The translations under genes were made by a program, and so were the position numbers. The notes below the pieces were generated by a model. That model saw nothing but the letters and a program-made list of their open reading frames with translations. It was not told where the DNA came from and ran no database searches. Positions 52,234-60,897 of a DNA stretch of 64,000 bases are shown here, piece by piece (position 1 is the first letter of the stretch; each line of letters opens with the position of its first letter). Source of the DNA: Halosegnis longus (GTDB lineage: Archaea; Halobacteriota; Halobacteria; Halobacteriales; Haloarculaceae); NCBI RefSeq assembly GCF_009663395.1, contig NZ_QKNW01000001.1, positions 2,232,001 to 2,296,000 of the forward strand, in the 5' to 3' direction.

Positions 52234-52707
52234 ATGCACACGCGCGCCACGGAGTTCAGCGAACTCGCACGCGACCGATACGACTTCGACCCGGATATCG
52301 AGGAGTTTCCGGCCGGGACGAAAACCGCAGCAGACGCCGCCGAGGCGGTCGGCTGTGCGGTCGGACAGATTGCGTCGTCCATCGTCGTCGAAACCGAGGA
52401 CGGACTCGCGGTCGTCGTGACCAGCGGCGCGAACCGCGTCGACATGGACCGGGCGGCCGCGGTGCTCGGCGTCGAACAGGTCTCGATGGCCGACGCCGAC
52501 GACATTCGCGAGACGGTCGGCTGGTCTATCGGCGGCGTGCCGCCCTTCTGTCACGAGACGGCGGTGCCGGTGGTCATCGACGAGACGCTGTTCGAGTACG
52601 ACGAAATCTGGGCCGCCGCCGGAACGCCGCAGGCGGTGTTCGAACTCACGCCGGGCGAACTGGAGTCGCTGTCTGGCGGTGATCGGGCCGCGATAGCCGA
52701 GTCGTAG
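52234..52707 (+). CDS. YbaK/ProX-type aminoacyl-tRNA deacylase
   Basis: A 157-residue protein of the YbaK/EbsC family that clears misacylated tRNA (for example Cys-tRNA(Pro) or Ala-tRNA(Pro)). Recognisable parts are KTAADAAEAVGCAVGQIASSIVVE, the invariant Lys region, VTSGANRVD, and SIGGVPPFCHETAVPVVIDETLFEYDEIWAAAGTP. Length is usual. Likely co-transcribed with the MazG-like gene. Confidence 0.9.
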   Translation: MHTRATEFSELARDRYDFDPDIEEFPAGTKTAADAAEAVGCAVGQIASSIVVETEDGLAVVVTSGANRVDMDRAAAVLGVEQVSMADADDIRETVGWSIGGVPPFCHETAVPVVIDETLFEYDEIWAAAGTPQAVFELTPGELESLSGGDRAAIAES

Positions 52708-52764
52708 ATCCACGGCTTGGCCCCTTCGCCCGAGGTTAAGTGACACCAAGCCGAACTCTGAAGC

Positions 52765-53724
52765 ATGAGCCACCGGGTCGTCTCGACGGACGCAAAGACC
52801 GCCGACGTGCTCACGACCGCCGACTGGGGCGGCCACGAGGTCACCGTCGAAATACTGGACGCGGACCAGGAGGTCGACCTCGCGGGCGCGGTCGACGGCG
52901 CAACGGCGCTGGTCGTCGACGCGGGGACGCAGGTGACCGAACGCGTGCTCCGGGAGGCAGCGCCGGGACTCGTCGTGCGTGCCGGCATCGGCGTCGACAA
53001 CATCGACATCGCGGCCGCTCGCGAACTGTCGATTCCGGTGGCGAACGTGCCGGAGTACTGCATCGAGGAGGTAGCCACCCAGTCGCTGTCCCTGCTGCTC
53101 TCGGCGTGGCGACAGCTCCGCCCGTACGACGAGCAGGTGCGGGCCGGCGGGTGGGAGCGTCGCGAACAGCCGATACGACGGCTTTCGACCGCGACCGTCG
53201 GGATGGTATCGTTCGGGAAAATTGCACAGCGGTTTGCCGACCTGCTTTCGGGTTTCGGCTGTGAACTGCTCGCGTACGACCCGTACCTCGACGAGGCGGT
53301 CGCCGACGCCCACGGCGTCGACCTCGTGGAGTTCGACCGGCTGTGTCGCGAGTCGGACGTGCTCTCGGTACACGCGCCGTTGACGCCGGAGACCGAGGGA
53401 CTCGTCGACGAGACGGTGTTTTCGGCGATGCCAGACGACGGGGTTGTCGTCAACACCGGGCGAGGCGGAGTTATCGACGAGGAGGCGCTCGCTGTGGCGC
53501 TCGAAACAGGAGACATCGGCGGGGCCGGACTCGACGTGCTGGCGACCGAGCCGCCGGAAGCAGTACCGACCGACCATCCGAACGTCGTCTACACGCCCCA
53601 CACCGGGTGGTACTCGGAGCAGGCGATACAGGAGTGTGGGACCACGGTCGCGGAGGCAGCCGTCGCGTTTCTCGACGGCGAGACGCCGCGGACGCTGGTC
53701 GACGAGTCGTGGATATCCGGATAA
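52765..53724 (+). CDS. D-isomer 2-hydroxyacid dehydrogenase (CtBP-like)
   Basis: A 319-residue NAD-dependent dehydrogenase. The cofactor loop is atypical, TVGMVSFGKIAQRFADLL (GxVxFG rather than GxGxxG); conserved RAGIGVDNIDIAAA, VHAPLTPETEGLVDE, NTGRGGVIDEEAL and the catalytic His in TPHTGWYSEQA are present. It belongs to the C-terminal binding protein-like subset of D-3-phosphoglycerate dehydrogenase relatives; substrate unknown. Two strong hairpins follow the gene directly. Confidence 0.9.
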   Translation: MSHRVVSTDAKTADVLTTADWGGHEVTVEILDADQEVDLAGAVDGATALVVDAGTQVTERVLREAAPGLVVRAGIGVDNIDIAAARELSIPVANVPEYCIEEVATQSLSLLLSAWRQLRPYDEQVRAGGWERREQPIRRLSTATVGMVSFGKIAQRFADLLSGFGCELLAYDPYLDEAVADAHGVDLVEFDRLCRESDVLSVHAPLTPETEGLVDETVFSAMPDDGVVVNTGRGGVIDEEALAVALETGDIGGAGLDVLATEPPEAVPTDHPNVVYTPHTGWYSEQAIQECGTTVAEAAVAFLDGETPRTLVDESWISG

Positions 53725-53746
53725 CGACGCGGTCGGAAACGTTGTA

Positions 53747-53828
53747 CCGACTCGACGACTGGCGTCGAGTCGGGTAGGCGGTGTCGGGCAAACACCGCCC
53801 ACGCCGGATGTGTCAGAGGCGTCCCGGC
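53747..53828. ncRNA. Tandem hairpins downstream of the 2-hydroxyacid dehydrogenase gene
   Basis: CCGACTCGACG (53747-53757) pairs perfectly with CGTCGAGTCGG (53763-53773) around a 5-base loop. Three bases later GGCGGTGT (53777-53784) pairs perfectly with ACACCGCC (53792-53799) around a 7-base loop. A weaker third pair, GCCGG/CCGGC (53803-53807, 53824-53828), follows. No T-run comes after, so this is not a usual archaeal terminator. It may be a 3' UTR structure, a small RNA or a repeat-type element. Confidence 0.45.
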
Positions 53829-53859
53829 ATGAACCAACTCAAACTCGGGTGTATTTACC

Positions 53860-53873
53860 TTACCTGACGGTAA
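53860..53873. promoter_or_regulatory. TTACC-TGAC-GGTAA inverted repeat upstream of the HTH gene
   Basis: A perfect 5-bp inverted repeat with a 4-base centre, about 64 bases before the HTH regulator start. It may be the operator through which that regulator controls itself. The 200-base gap also holds the tandem hairpins and a TATA-like GCATATGAATT. Confidence 0.35.
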
Positions 53874-53936
53874 CCCGACCACGATCTGGTACCTGCATAT
53901 GAATTCTTCGGTGATTGAATACAGATACGGGCCAGA

Positions 53937-54761
53937 ATGCTTTTCAACATTCCACCGGAGGAACACGTGATGCCGGTGACCACCGATATCATCCCGCTGT
54001 TCGCCCGCCGGGAGCAACTGCTCGAACAGCTTTACGGTGGTACACAGTCGAAGGCGGCGCTGGCCGAGTCGCTGGACGTCTCGCGGTCGACCGTAGACCG
54101 GTCGGTGCGGACGCTAGCGACGGCCGGGGTGGTCGAGCGCGAGCAGGGCGGGTACGGGTTCACGCTCACCGGCCGACTGCTCTACGAGGAGTTTCGCTCG
54201 TTCAGCGAGCAGGCGGAGTCGCTGGCCGCGGCCCAGCAGTTACTCTCGTCGCTGCCCGCGGACACCGAGCTTCCCCGGGAGGCTATCGTCGGGTCCACGG
54301 TGACGTATCCCGAGTCGACCGCGCCGTATCGGCCGATGGAGCGACACGTCGAGATGATTCGCCGCGCCGACGAGATTGATCTACTCGCAACGGCCGTCGC
54401 ACCTCGGTTCATCGACGCCTACCGGGAGCGGGTGATGGAGGGAACGCTAACGCTTCGGGCGGGGCTGAGTCCGTCGGTCGCCGAGCGGGTTGCAACGAAC
54501 CACGGCGAGACGGCCCGAGAGATGATCGCGACCGGTGGGTTGACGCTGCGCGAGCTCGACCAGCGGCCGCCGTTTTCGTTTACGCTATCGCGGGTGGGCG
54601 ACACGGAGTACCTCTCTTTGCTCATCTACGGGACGGAGGGACTCAACGGCTATCTCGTCAACGAGCGTCCCGAGGCGGTCGCGTTCGCGACCGAGCTGTT
54701 CGAGCGCTACTGGACGGAGACGACCGCGTGGTCCGCCGAAGACTCCCGTGTCTCGTCGTGA
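53937..54761 (+). CDS. HTH transcriptional regulator, haloarchaeal type
   Basis: A 274-residue regulator. Residues about 20-85 form a winged helix-turn-helix: REQLLEQLYGGTQSKAALAESLDVSRSTVDRSVRTLATAGVVEREQGGYGFTLTGRLL. The remainder resembles the effector domain seen behind ArsR/TrmB-like helices in haloarchaea (DEIDLLATAVAPRFIDAYRERVMEG ... FSFTLSRVGDTEYLSLLIY), probably sensing a small molecule. A second start at 53970 (MPVTTDIIPLF) is possible. Target genes are not evident; the PRC-barrel gene follows. Confidence 0.82.
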   Translation: MLFNIPPEEHVMPVTTDIIPLFARREQLLEQLYGGTQSKAALAESLDVSRSTVDRSVRTLATAGVVEREQGGYGFTLTGRLLYEEFRSFSEQAESLAAAQQLLSSLPADTELPREAIVGSTVTYPESTAPYRPMERHVEMIRRADEIDLLATAVAPRFIDAYRERVMEGTLTLRAGLSPSVAERVATNHGETAREMIATGGLTLRELDQRPPFSFTLSRVGDTEYLSLLIYGTEGLNGYLVNERPEAVAFATELFERYWTETTAWSAEDSRVSS

Positions 54762-54816
54762 GACGGTCGTCAGACGCGTCGGCAGCGTTAAGGAAACGGC
54801 CCCTGTTGCTGGCGGT

Positions 54817-55110
54817 ATGAACGAAGACGTTCCACAGGAGATTACGTCCCTCGTCGGCCGTGAGGTGTACTCGAACAACGGCGTGTTCGTCGGACAGGTC
54901 GAGGACCTCCGGCTCGACCTCGATACGGAGACGGTCACCGGCCTCGCGCTCGGCTCGCTGAACCACGACCTGTTTCACGGGCGCGCGGCGGGAGCCAACG
55001 GCGTCATCATCCCCTACCGGTGGGTCCGGTCGGTCGGTGACGTGATTTTGGTCAACGACATCATCGAGCGGATGAAGAACACGGACGACGACGCGCAGGC
55101 GGTCGCGTAA
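54817..55110 (+). CDS. PRC-barrel domain protein
   Basis: A 97-residue protein with a single PRC barrel: SLVGREVYSNNGVFVGQVEDLRLDLDTETVTGLALG, then NGVIIPYRWVRSVGDVILV. Small PRC-barrel proteins are abundant in archaea; some influence RNA processing, and in haloarchaea members are part of the CdpA/CdpB cell-division machinery, CdpB being a short PRC-barrel protein. This one has an acidic tail (ERMKNTDDDAQAVA). Whether it is CdpB cannot be told from sequence alone. GCGTTAAGG box about 28 bases upstream. Confidence 0.85.
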   Translation: MNEDVPQEITSLVGREVYSNNGVFVGQVEDLRLDLDTETVTGLALGSLNHDLFHGRAAGANGVIIPYRWVRSVGDVILVNDIIERMKNTDDDAQAVA

Positions 55111-55111
55111 C

Positions 55112-56569
55112 TCAGGCGTTGTTCGTCGATTCGCCGCTCGACGACTCGACACCCATCGCGGCGAACAGTTTCGTCTTGACGGCTTCACGGACGAGCGACA
55201 GCAGCGTCTCCTGGTTCTCCTCGGTCGTCTCGATGCCGGTAAAGATGCCGAGTGGAATCTCGACGGTCGCGTCCGTCGAGTGGCCGACCACGTCCCCGCT
55301 GTCGCCGAACGCGTCGGCGAGCACGGAGCCGATATCCATCCGGATATCCTTCGAGCGCGCGGCGAGGTAGATGGTGTCGTCGGCGATAGCGAACACGGCG
55401 GTCGTCGTGATGCCTTCGAGGTTCAGGAGGTGTTGTGCGGCCTCCGAAAGCGCCTCGCGGTTCCGGATGAACCCCGCGTTCGAGACGAGGTGGCTCCCCT
55501 TCACGTCGCGGTTGCGAATCGCCTCCGCGAGCACGTCGAGCGTCTCGGGACTCATCGACGGCGATTCCACCTGTTCGAGCGTGTCGTGGTTCGCGAACGG
55601 GTAGAGATACGCCGCGGCCGTCAGGTCCGCCGGCGTCGTGTCGCGCTTGAAATCCAGCGTCTCGGCGCGAATCCCGTACAACAGCGCCGTCGCCACGTCC
55701 TCTTGGAGATTCAGGTCGAACTCCTGGATGTACTTCGTGAGGATAGTCGAGGTGGAGGAGACGTTCGGCCGCACGTCGATGAACGTGGCGTCGTACTCGA
55801 CTTCGGGTTCGAAGTGGTCGATGAATATCTCCACGTCGCCCTCGACGGCCGGCTCGGAGGCCTTCGCGTGGTCGACTAACGCGAGCGTGTCGTAGGTGTC
55901 GAGACTGACCTCCGACAGCGGCGTCAGGTCGATGCCGAAGAGGTTCACGAACGCGCGATTCTCCTGGTGGCCGATTTCGCCGTCGTAGAGGATATCCGCC
56001 TCGACGCCGCGTGACTCGGCGATGGCTTTCAGCGCCACGGCGCTCGCGATAGAGTCGGGGTCGGGCGACCGGTGGGTGAGAATCGCCATCCGTCGGTCGG
56101 TCTCGTCGATGACGCTCGCGAGCTGTTCGGCTTTGTACTCCAGTTCGCCCGTCTCCAGTGCCCGCAGTGCGGAGTCGGCGATGACGGCCGACGGATTGAT
56201 GACGGTGTCGACCCCGAGCTCGGTGAGTTCGTCGGCGGTGACGGGGTCGGAGGCGCGGACGACGATGAAGTGGTCGCTGCCGTGTTCACGGATGTTCTCG
56301 ACGGCGGCGCGGTTGGCGTCCACGTCCGACGAGAGGATGAGAATCACGTCGCGGTCGGCGACAGTCTCGGCGGTCTCGGGGTCGGAGATGTCACCGACCC
56401 GGGCGTTGAGGTCCTGGTCGCGGAGCGCCTCGACGCGGCCCTCGTCGCGGTCGAGGATGAGAACGTCCTTCTCCTCGCCGACGAGCGCCTCCGCGACGGC
56501 GTGGCCGACGCTCCCACAGCCCAAAATCGCGTAGGTAGACATCGACGCCATCGAGATACCGGTGCTCAT
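55112..56569 (-). CDS. DHH phosphoesterase with N-terminal TrkA-N (RCK) domain
   Basis: A 485-residue fusion. Residues about 10-125 are an NAD-binding RCK/TrkA-N domain (YAILGCGSVGHAVAEALVG, DVLILDRDE, DRDVILILSSD). Residues about 150-330 are a DHH domain (ILTHRSPDPDSIASAVAL, ALVDHAKASEP, IFIDHFEPEVEYDATFIDV), the last 120 a DHHA1 domain. It may hydrolyse cyclic dinucleotides or oligonucleotides under nucleotide control; such fusions are common in haloarchaea. Starts at 56569 or 56542 are possible; 56569 lies about 27 bases from an AGTTAAG box. Confidence 0.88.
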   Translation of the reverse strand: MSTGISMASMSTYAILGCGSVGHAVAEALVGEEKDVLILDRDEGRVEALRDQDLNARVGDISDPETAETVADRDVILILSSDVDANRAAVENIREHGSDHFIVVRASDPVTADELTELGVDTVINPSAVIADSALRALETGELEYKAEQLASVIDETDRRMAILTHRSPDPDSIASAVALKAIAESRGVEADILYDGEIGHQENRAFVNLFGIDLTPLSEVSLDTYDTLALVDHAKASEPAVEGDVEIFIDHFEPEVEYDATFIDVRPNVSSTSTILTKYIQEFDLNLQEDVATALLYGIRAETLDFKRDTTPADLTAAAYLYPFANHDTLEQVESPSMSPETLDVLAEAIRNRDVKGSHLVSNAGFIRNREALSEAAQHLLNLEGITTTAVFAIADDTIYLAARSKDIRMDIGSVLADAFGDSGDVVGHSTDATVEIPLGIFTGIETTEENQETLLSLVREAVKTKLFAAMGVESSSGESTNNA

Positions 56570-56697
56570 ACCCGCGTTGGGTCGTCCTCTCACTTAACTT
56601 CCCACCTCTGTCCGAGTCGCGCGGGAACCGTGCGACGGCGCGGCTGTGGATCGAAACGCAAGGTATATCCCCCGGCCGTCGTTACGCAGTGTTGTCG

Positions 56698-56771
56698 GGG
56701 CCGATAGCTCAGCCCGGCAGAGCGACTGGCTCTTAACCAGTCGGTCAAGGGTTCAAATCCCTTTCGGCCCG
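56698..56771 (+). tRNA. tRNA-Lys (anticodon CUU)
   Basis: A 74-base cloverleaf: acceptor arms GGGCCGA (56698-56704) and TCGGCCC with discriminator G at 56771; D arm GCTC...GAGC; anticodon stem ACTGG/CCAGT with loop CTCTTAA, hence anticodon CTT (Lys, AAG codon); T arm with GGTTCAAATCC. CCA is not encoded. No intron. It lies between the DHH gene and a small zinc protein gene. Confidence 0.95.
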
Positions 56772-56852
56772 TTCTGTACCCAACTTCTGCGGAGCGATGG
56801 CTGGCGCTCAAACTAGCGAAATCTTATTTCGACGGCGGTGGTCACTCTCCAC

Positions 56853-57020
56853 GTGTTCGATGCTCCCCCGTGTCCGACCTGCGGGAGCGAGTATCTCGTG
56901 GCGCGGCTCCGGACCCACGGCTACCCGCAAGACAGGGACGGAACCGTCGAGCGATACTACCGGTGTTTCAGATGCTTCGCCAAGTTCGGCGAGGATGAGG
57001 CCGCCCCGACGAACGAATAA
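56853..57020 (+). CDS. Small zinc-finger protein with two Cys pairs
   Basis: A 55-residue protein with CPTCGSEY near the N-terminus and CFRCFAKFG near the C-terminus, a two-knuckle zinc ribbon of the kind common among haloarchaeal microproteins. The frame is open to a GTG at 56838, but the TCTTATTT box at 56823-56830 places the transcript start near 56850, which supports the GTG at 56853 as a leaderless start. Function unknown; the fold suggests nucleic acid or protein binding. Confidence 0.65.
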   Translation: MFDAPPCPTCGSEYLVARLRTHGYPQDRDGTVERYYRCFRCFAKFGEDEAAPTNE

Positions 57021-57151
57021 CATCGGCCGTCAGTCACCCCACACCGCCACTCTGTGACGGCGAAATAACGCCTCCACTATCGCTTGATTGCTGTCTACTG
57101 CATCGAATAAGAAATGTGTCCGGGGCTCAGACCGGGTCGCTTCGCGGGCGC

Positions 57152-58393
57152 TTAGACCGTCTTGTCGAGCTCGGGGTCGAACTGGAGGACGTTCTCCATG
57201 TCGGCATCGTTCACGTCCTCGAAGGCGTGGCGGGCGATGCTGCGGCGGTGGACCTCGTCGGCCCCGTCCACGATGCGGAACGCGCGGACCGCCTCGTAGA
57301 AGTGTGCGACGGGGAGGTCCTTTCCGATACCGTTGCCGCCGAGACACTGGACGGCGAGGTCCATGACCTCGTTCGTCACGTTGGCGGTGAACATCTTCGA
57401 CATGGCGACCTCAATGCGGGCGTCGCTCTCGTCGAGTTCGCGGGCGGCGTGGCGGACCATCGTGCGCGCGGCGTGGAGTTCCGTCTCCGCGGTCGCGATG
57501 CGGTGGCGCAGCGCCTGCTTCTCAGCGAGCGGTTCGTCGAACGCCTCCCGCTCCTGCAGGTAGGCCTTCGAGATGTTGAGCGCGCGCTCTGCCATCCCGG
57601 AGTAGCGCATACAGTGGGTGAGCCGACCGCCGCCGAGCCGGAGCTGTGCGAGCCGGAACCCCTCGTTTTCCTCGCCCAGGAGATTCTCCTCGGGGACGCG
57701 GACGTTGTCGAACTTGATTTCGGCGTGGCCGAGCGACACGTCGACGATACCGTGCCCGCCGAGGTGTGGGATGTTGCGGACGATATCGACACCGTCCGTG
57801 TCCGTCGGCACGAGGATGATGGAGGTGCCCTCGTACGGGTGGGCATCGAGGTCCGTCCGTGCCATCACGAGCAGGAAGTCGGCGTTGTATCCGTCCGAGG
57901 ACCACCACTTGTGGCCGTTGATGACGTACTCGTCGCCGTCCTTGATTGCCGTGGTGCGCAGCATCTTCGGGTCCGAGCCGCCACCCTGCTGTGGCTCCGT
58001 CATCGAGAACGCCGACTGGAGTTCGCCCTGCACGAGCGGGCGGAGATACTCCTCTTTCTGTTCTTCCGTGCCCGCCATCTCCAGGGTGTGCATGTTCCCC
58101 TCCTGTGGTGCGTTCGCGCGGATGGCGAGGGCACCCCACAGCGAGCGGCCGACCTGCTCGAAGGAGGGGAGCATGTCGCTGAACTCCAACCCTTGTCCGC
58201 CGTACTCCTCGCTCACCTGCGGCGCGAACAGGTCACGCTCCTTGGCGAGTTCCCACGTCTCGTGGAGTTCGTCCTCGGAGATGAGCTCGCCCGTGCGGAG
58301 TGCTTCCCGTTCTCGCGGGAGGACGACCTCCTCCATGAAATCCTCGACGCGGCCCGCTACTTCCTTCGCCTTCGCAGAGTCGTGATACTCCAT
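57152..58393 (-). CDS. Acyl-CoA dehydrogenase
   Basis: A 413-residue FAD enzyme that introduces the 2,3 double bond in acyl-CoA. Motifs: QVSEEYGGQGLEFSDM, AFSMTEPQQGGGSDPKMLRTTA (flavin loop), YVINGHKWWSSDGYNADFLLVMAR, and CLGGNGIGKDLPVAHFYEAVRAFRIVDGADEVHRRSIAR near the C-terminus. The Glu equivalent to the catalytic base in short/medium-chain enzymes cannot be placed with certainty; the layout is nearer to ACAD10/11-type. The start at 58393 is supported by a CTTTAC box about 28 bases upstream, which abuts an AGCTATAGCT palindrome. Confidence 0.93.
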   Translation of the reverse strand: MEYHDSAKAKEVAGRVEDFMEEVVLPREREALRTGELISEDELHETWELAKERDLFAPQVSEEYGGQGLEFSDMLPSFEQVGRSLWGALAIRANAPQEGNMHTLEMAGTEEQKEEYLRPLVQGELQSAFSMTEPQQGGGSDPKMLRTTAIKDGDEYVINGHKWWSSDGYNADFLLVMARTDLDAHPYEGTSIILVPTDTDGVDIVRNIPHLGGHGIVDVSLGHAEIKFDNVRVPEENLLGEENEGFRLAQLRLGGGRLTHCMRYSGMAERALNISKAYLQEREAFDEPLAEKQALRHRIATAETELHAARTMVRHAARELDESDARIEVAMSKMFTANVTNEVMDLAVQCLGGNGIGKDLPVAHFYEAVRAFRIVDGADEVHRRSIARHAFEDVNDADMENVLQFDPELDKTV

Positions 58394-58421
58394 ATCACGT
58401 CTCACAACCGGAGCCATGTAA

Positions 58422-58431
58422 AGCTATAGCT
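58422..58431. promoter_or_regulatory. AGCTATAGCT palindrome next to the acyl-CoA dehydrogenase TATA box
   Basis: A perfect 10-bp palindrome. Read on the minus strand it abuts the CTTTAC box of the acyl-CoA dehydrogenase gene (start 58393), the position where a bound regulator would block TFB/TBP. An identical palindrome occurs at 58491-58500. Confidence 0.5.
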
Positions 58432-58490
58432 GTTCGTCCGTAACTGCAAGAATAATCCCGACGGTTGGTTTACGCTGTAGTCGATTTAGG

Positions 58491-58500
58491 AGCTATAGCT
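58491..58500. promoter_or_regulatory. Second AGCTATAGCT palindrome
   Basis: Identical 10-bp palindrome 69 bases upstream of the first, in the gap between the stress protein gene (ends at 58573) and the acyl-CoA dehydrogenase. It is followed by TTTCAGCTG. A pair of identical sites suggests cooperative or looped binding of one regulator. Confidence 0.45.
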
Positions 58501-58572
58501 TTCAGCTGTTGTATGCACACCAGACATCAAGCGCCGGCGCGCGCAGTGCTGGCGGGGGAGTTCGTCTGCCGA

Positions 58573-59022
58573 TTACTCGGTTACCTCGGTCTTCACGACC
58601 GTCGCGGGCCGAGTGGTCAACCGGAGCACGCGGTCGGTCACGCTCCCGAGCAGCGTTCGGTACTCGTCGGGCCGGCGCTTGGTCCCAAGCACGAGCAGGT
58701 CCACGTCTGCATCGTCGGCGTAGGAGACAATCGTCTCGGCGGGCTGTCCCTGCCGGGTGACCGTCTCGATGTCGACGCCCATCTCCGCGGCCCGGTCGCG
58801 GAGCGCGGCCAGTGTCTTCTTTGCTTCCTCCTCGAGTCCGTGTTCGGGACCTTCGGCCTCGTCGACGTACTCGTCGCCGCTGTAGGCCGTGACTACGTCC
58901 TCGTCGACGACGTAGAGCGCGTGGAGTTCGGCGTCGGTCGCGCTCGCGAGTTCGAGCGCGTGGGTCTCGGCCGCCGTCGAGGCGGCTGTCCCGTCGGTCG
59001 ACAGTAGAATTCGGTCGTACAT
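58573..59022 (-). CDS. Universal stress protein (UspA family)
   Basis: A 149-residue UspA protein: YDRILLSTDGTAASTAAETHALELA at the N-terminus, an acidic helix 2, and the ATP-binding loop near the end, GTKRRPDEYRTLLGSVTDRVLRLT with closing strand PATVVKTEV. The Gly-x2-Gly pattern is slightly altered (GTKRRPDEYRTLLGS), so nucleotide binding is likely but unproven. It is unlike the first stress protein of the window in the loop sequence. Upstream of the acyl-CoA dehydrogenase on the same strand but separated by 180 bases with regulatory palindromes. Confidence 0.88.
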   Translation of the reverse strand: MYDRILLSTDGTAASTAAETHALELASATDAELHALYVVDEDVVTAYSGDEYVDEAEGPEHGLEEEAKKTLAALRDRAAEMGVDIETVTRQGQPAETIVSYADDADVDLLVLGTKRRPDEYRTLLGSVTDRVLRLTTRPATVVKTEVTE

Positions 59023-59071
59023 CACCACCCGATTCGACGGTACGTGTAATAAATCTATGACGTGTCGGCGG

Positions 59072-60550
59072 CTACTCCTGCGGGGAGTAGTTCGGTGCCT
59101 CGTCGGTAATCATCACGTCATGGGGGTGGCCTTCCGTCTGGCCGGCCGAGGAGACGCGGACGAACTCGGCGCGCTGCTTGAAGCCGGGAATCGTCTCCGC
59201 GCCGACGTAGCCCATCCCCGAGCGCATCCCGCCGACGAGCTGGTGAAGCTCGGATTCGAGCGACCCCTTGTACGGGGTTGCGGCTTCGACGCCTTCGGGG
59301 ACGAACTCCTCGTCCTCGTCGGCGTCCTTCAGATAGCGGTCGCCGCCGCCCTCGGACATTGCGCCGACGCTGCCCATACCGCGGTACTGCTTGTACTTCT
59401 TGCCCTGCATCGTGATGACGCGACCCGGCGCTTCGTCGGTGCCGGCGAAGTAGGAGCCGAGCATGACCGCGTCCGCGCCCGCGGCGATTGCCTTGATGGC
59501 GTCACCGGAGTAGCGAATTCCACCGTCGGCGATGACGGGCACGTCCTCGCGGGTGGCCACGTCTGCGACCTCGGCGACGGCCGTAATCTGTGGCATCCCC
59601 GCCCCGGAGACGACGCGAGTCGTACAGATGGAGCCGGGACCGATGCCGACCTTCAGCCCGTCCGCGAAGTCGACGGCGGCCTCGGCGGCCTCGCGCGTCC
59701 CGATGTTGCCGACGACCACGTCGGCCGCGACTTCCGCCTTGATGTCGCGGGCGGCGTCGAGGACGTTGAGGTTGTGAGCGTGTGCACAGTCGATGAAGAT
59801 GATGTCGGCTCCGGCCTCGTCGGCGGCGGTCGCGCGGTCCGTCTCGAACGGGCCGACGGCGACGCCGACGCGGAGCTTGCCGTCCTCGTCGCGGGCGGCG
59901 TCGTCGTACTCGCGCCGGGAGAGAATCCCCTTCATCGTGACGAGTCCGGTGAGCCGGTTCTCGTCGTCGACAATCGGGATGCGCTCGATCTTGTGTTCGT
60001 ACATCAGTTCGAGCGCCTCCCGCGCCTCGATACCCTCCGTCGCCGTGATGACCTCGTCGGTCATCGCCTCCCGGACGGTATCGTCCTCGGCGATGCCGAT
60101 GTACGGGCGAATGTCGGTGCCGGAGATGATGCCGAGCACCTCGTTGTCCTCGTCGACGACCGGTGCCCCCGAGACGCCCGACCGGCCCATCAGCTGGTCG
60201 ACCTCCTCGACGGTCATCTCCGGCGACGCGGTGACCACGTCACGGATGATGAGTTCGTCCGCGCGCTTGACCTCGGTGACCTCCTCGGCGGTCTCCTCGA
60301 CGCTCATGTTGCGGTGGATGACGCCGAGCCCGCCCTGTCTGGCCATCTCCGTCGCGAGGGGGGCCTCGCTGACGGTGTCCATCGCCGCCGAGAGCACGGG
60401 AACGTTCAGTTCGACGTTGCGGGAGACGCGGGTGCTGGTGTCGGCCGCGTCTGGCTCTACGCGCGACTCCTTGGGTCGAAGGAGCACGTCGTCGAACGTC
60501 AGCGCCTCTGGTACGTCGAGCTTCTGTGAGAATCTGTTGTCGTCCGCCAT
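59072..60550 (-). CDS. guaB: Inosine-5'-monophosphate dehydrogenase
   Basis: A 492-residue IMPDH, which oxidises IMP to XMP in guanine nucleotide synthesis. The TIM barrel begins [18 protein letters not shown]; two CBS domains lie at about residues 95-215 ([34 protein letters not shown]); the catalytic loop is [17 protein letters not shown] with the active Cys; the flap has [12 protein letters not shown]. The start at 60550 gives the family N-terminus [12 protein letters not shown]. Divergent from the small 60-residue gene 164 bases away. Confidence 0.97.
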   Translation of the reverse strand: MADDNRFSQKLDVPEALTFDDVLLRPKESRVEPDAADTSTRVSRNVELNVPVLSAAMDTVSEAPLATEMARQGGLGVIHRNMSVEETAEEVTEVKRADELIIRDVVTASPEMTVEEVDQLMGRSGVSGAPVVDEDNEVLGIISGTDIRPYIGIAEDDTVREAMTDEVITATEGIEAREALELMYEHKIERIPIVDDENRLTGLVTMKGILSRREYDDAARDEDGKLRVGVAVGPFETDRATAADEAGADIIFIDCAHAHNLNVLDAARDIKAEVAADVVVGNIGTREAAEAAVDFADGLKVGIGPGSICTTRVVSGAGMPQITAVAEVADVATREDVPVIADGGIRYSGDAIKAIAAGADAVMLGSYFAGTDEAPGRVITMQGKKYKQYRGMGSVGAMSEGGGDRYLKDADEDEEFVPEGVEAATPYKGSLESELHQLVGGMRSGMGYVGAETIPGFKQRAEFVRVSSAGQTEGHPHDVMITDEAPNYSPQE

Positions 60551-60714
60551 GTAAACGGTGCGCAGCCTCGCCGGAAAAGGATTCCGAGAGATACGACAGT
60601 CGAGGTGTGTGAACACATCGCACAAATCGGACGATTCCACTCTGTGAACGGTCCACATTCAACAAACGGCAATTTCTGCACAATACTTATGTGACATAGC
60701 GCGTACATTCGCGT

Positions 60715-60897
60715 ATGGACGCCGCATGTTCCAACGTGGCTCGTGTTGCCGGAATGAGTGAGAACTCCATCGACACGACGAACACAAAGCGCACGTTTGG
60801 AACAGCGGCCCGGTTCGCGTTCGATTGGCTCGGTCTCATGCCGGGTTATCACGACGCAGACCACCCATCGGCGACGGGGTATCGCCATCGCCCCTGA
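60715..60897 (+). CDS. Small leaderless haloarchaeal protein of unknown function
   Basis: A 60-residue protein with no family I recognise: TFGTAARFAFDWLGLMPGYHDADHPSATGYRHRP in the second half suggests one short amphipathic helix then a His-rich tail. The TATA-like ACTTATG at about 60686-60692 is at -27 for the ATG at 60715, good support for transcription and leaderless translation. Its TGA is immediately followed by the ATG of the DUF5794 gene, so the two are almost certainly one operon. Confidence 0.6.
   Translation: MDAACSNVARVAGMSENSIDTTNTKRTFGTAARFAFDWLGLMPGYHDADHPSATGYRHRP

Noticed and set aside
58509-58760. Open frame starting within the gap between acyl-CoA dehydrogenase and stress protein genes
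   Set aside because: Runs antisense into the stress protein gene and its translation is Arg/Ala-rich shadow sequence.
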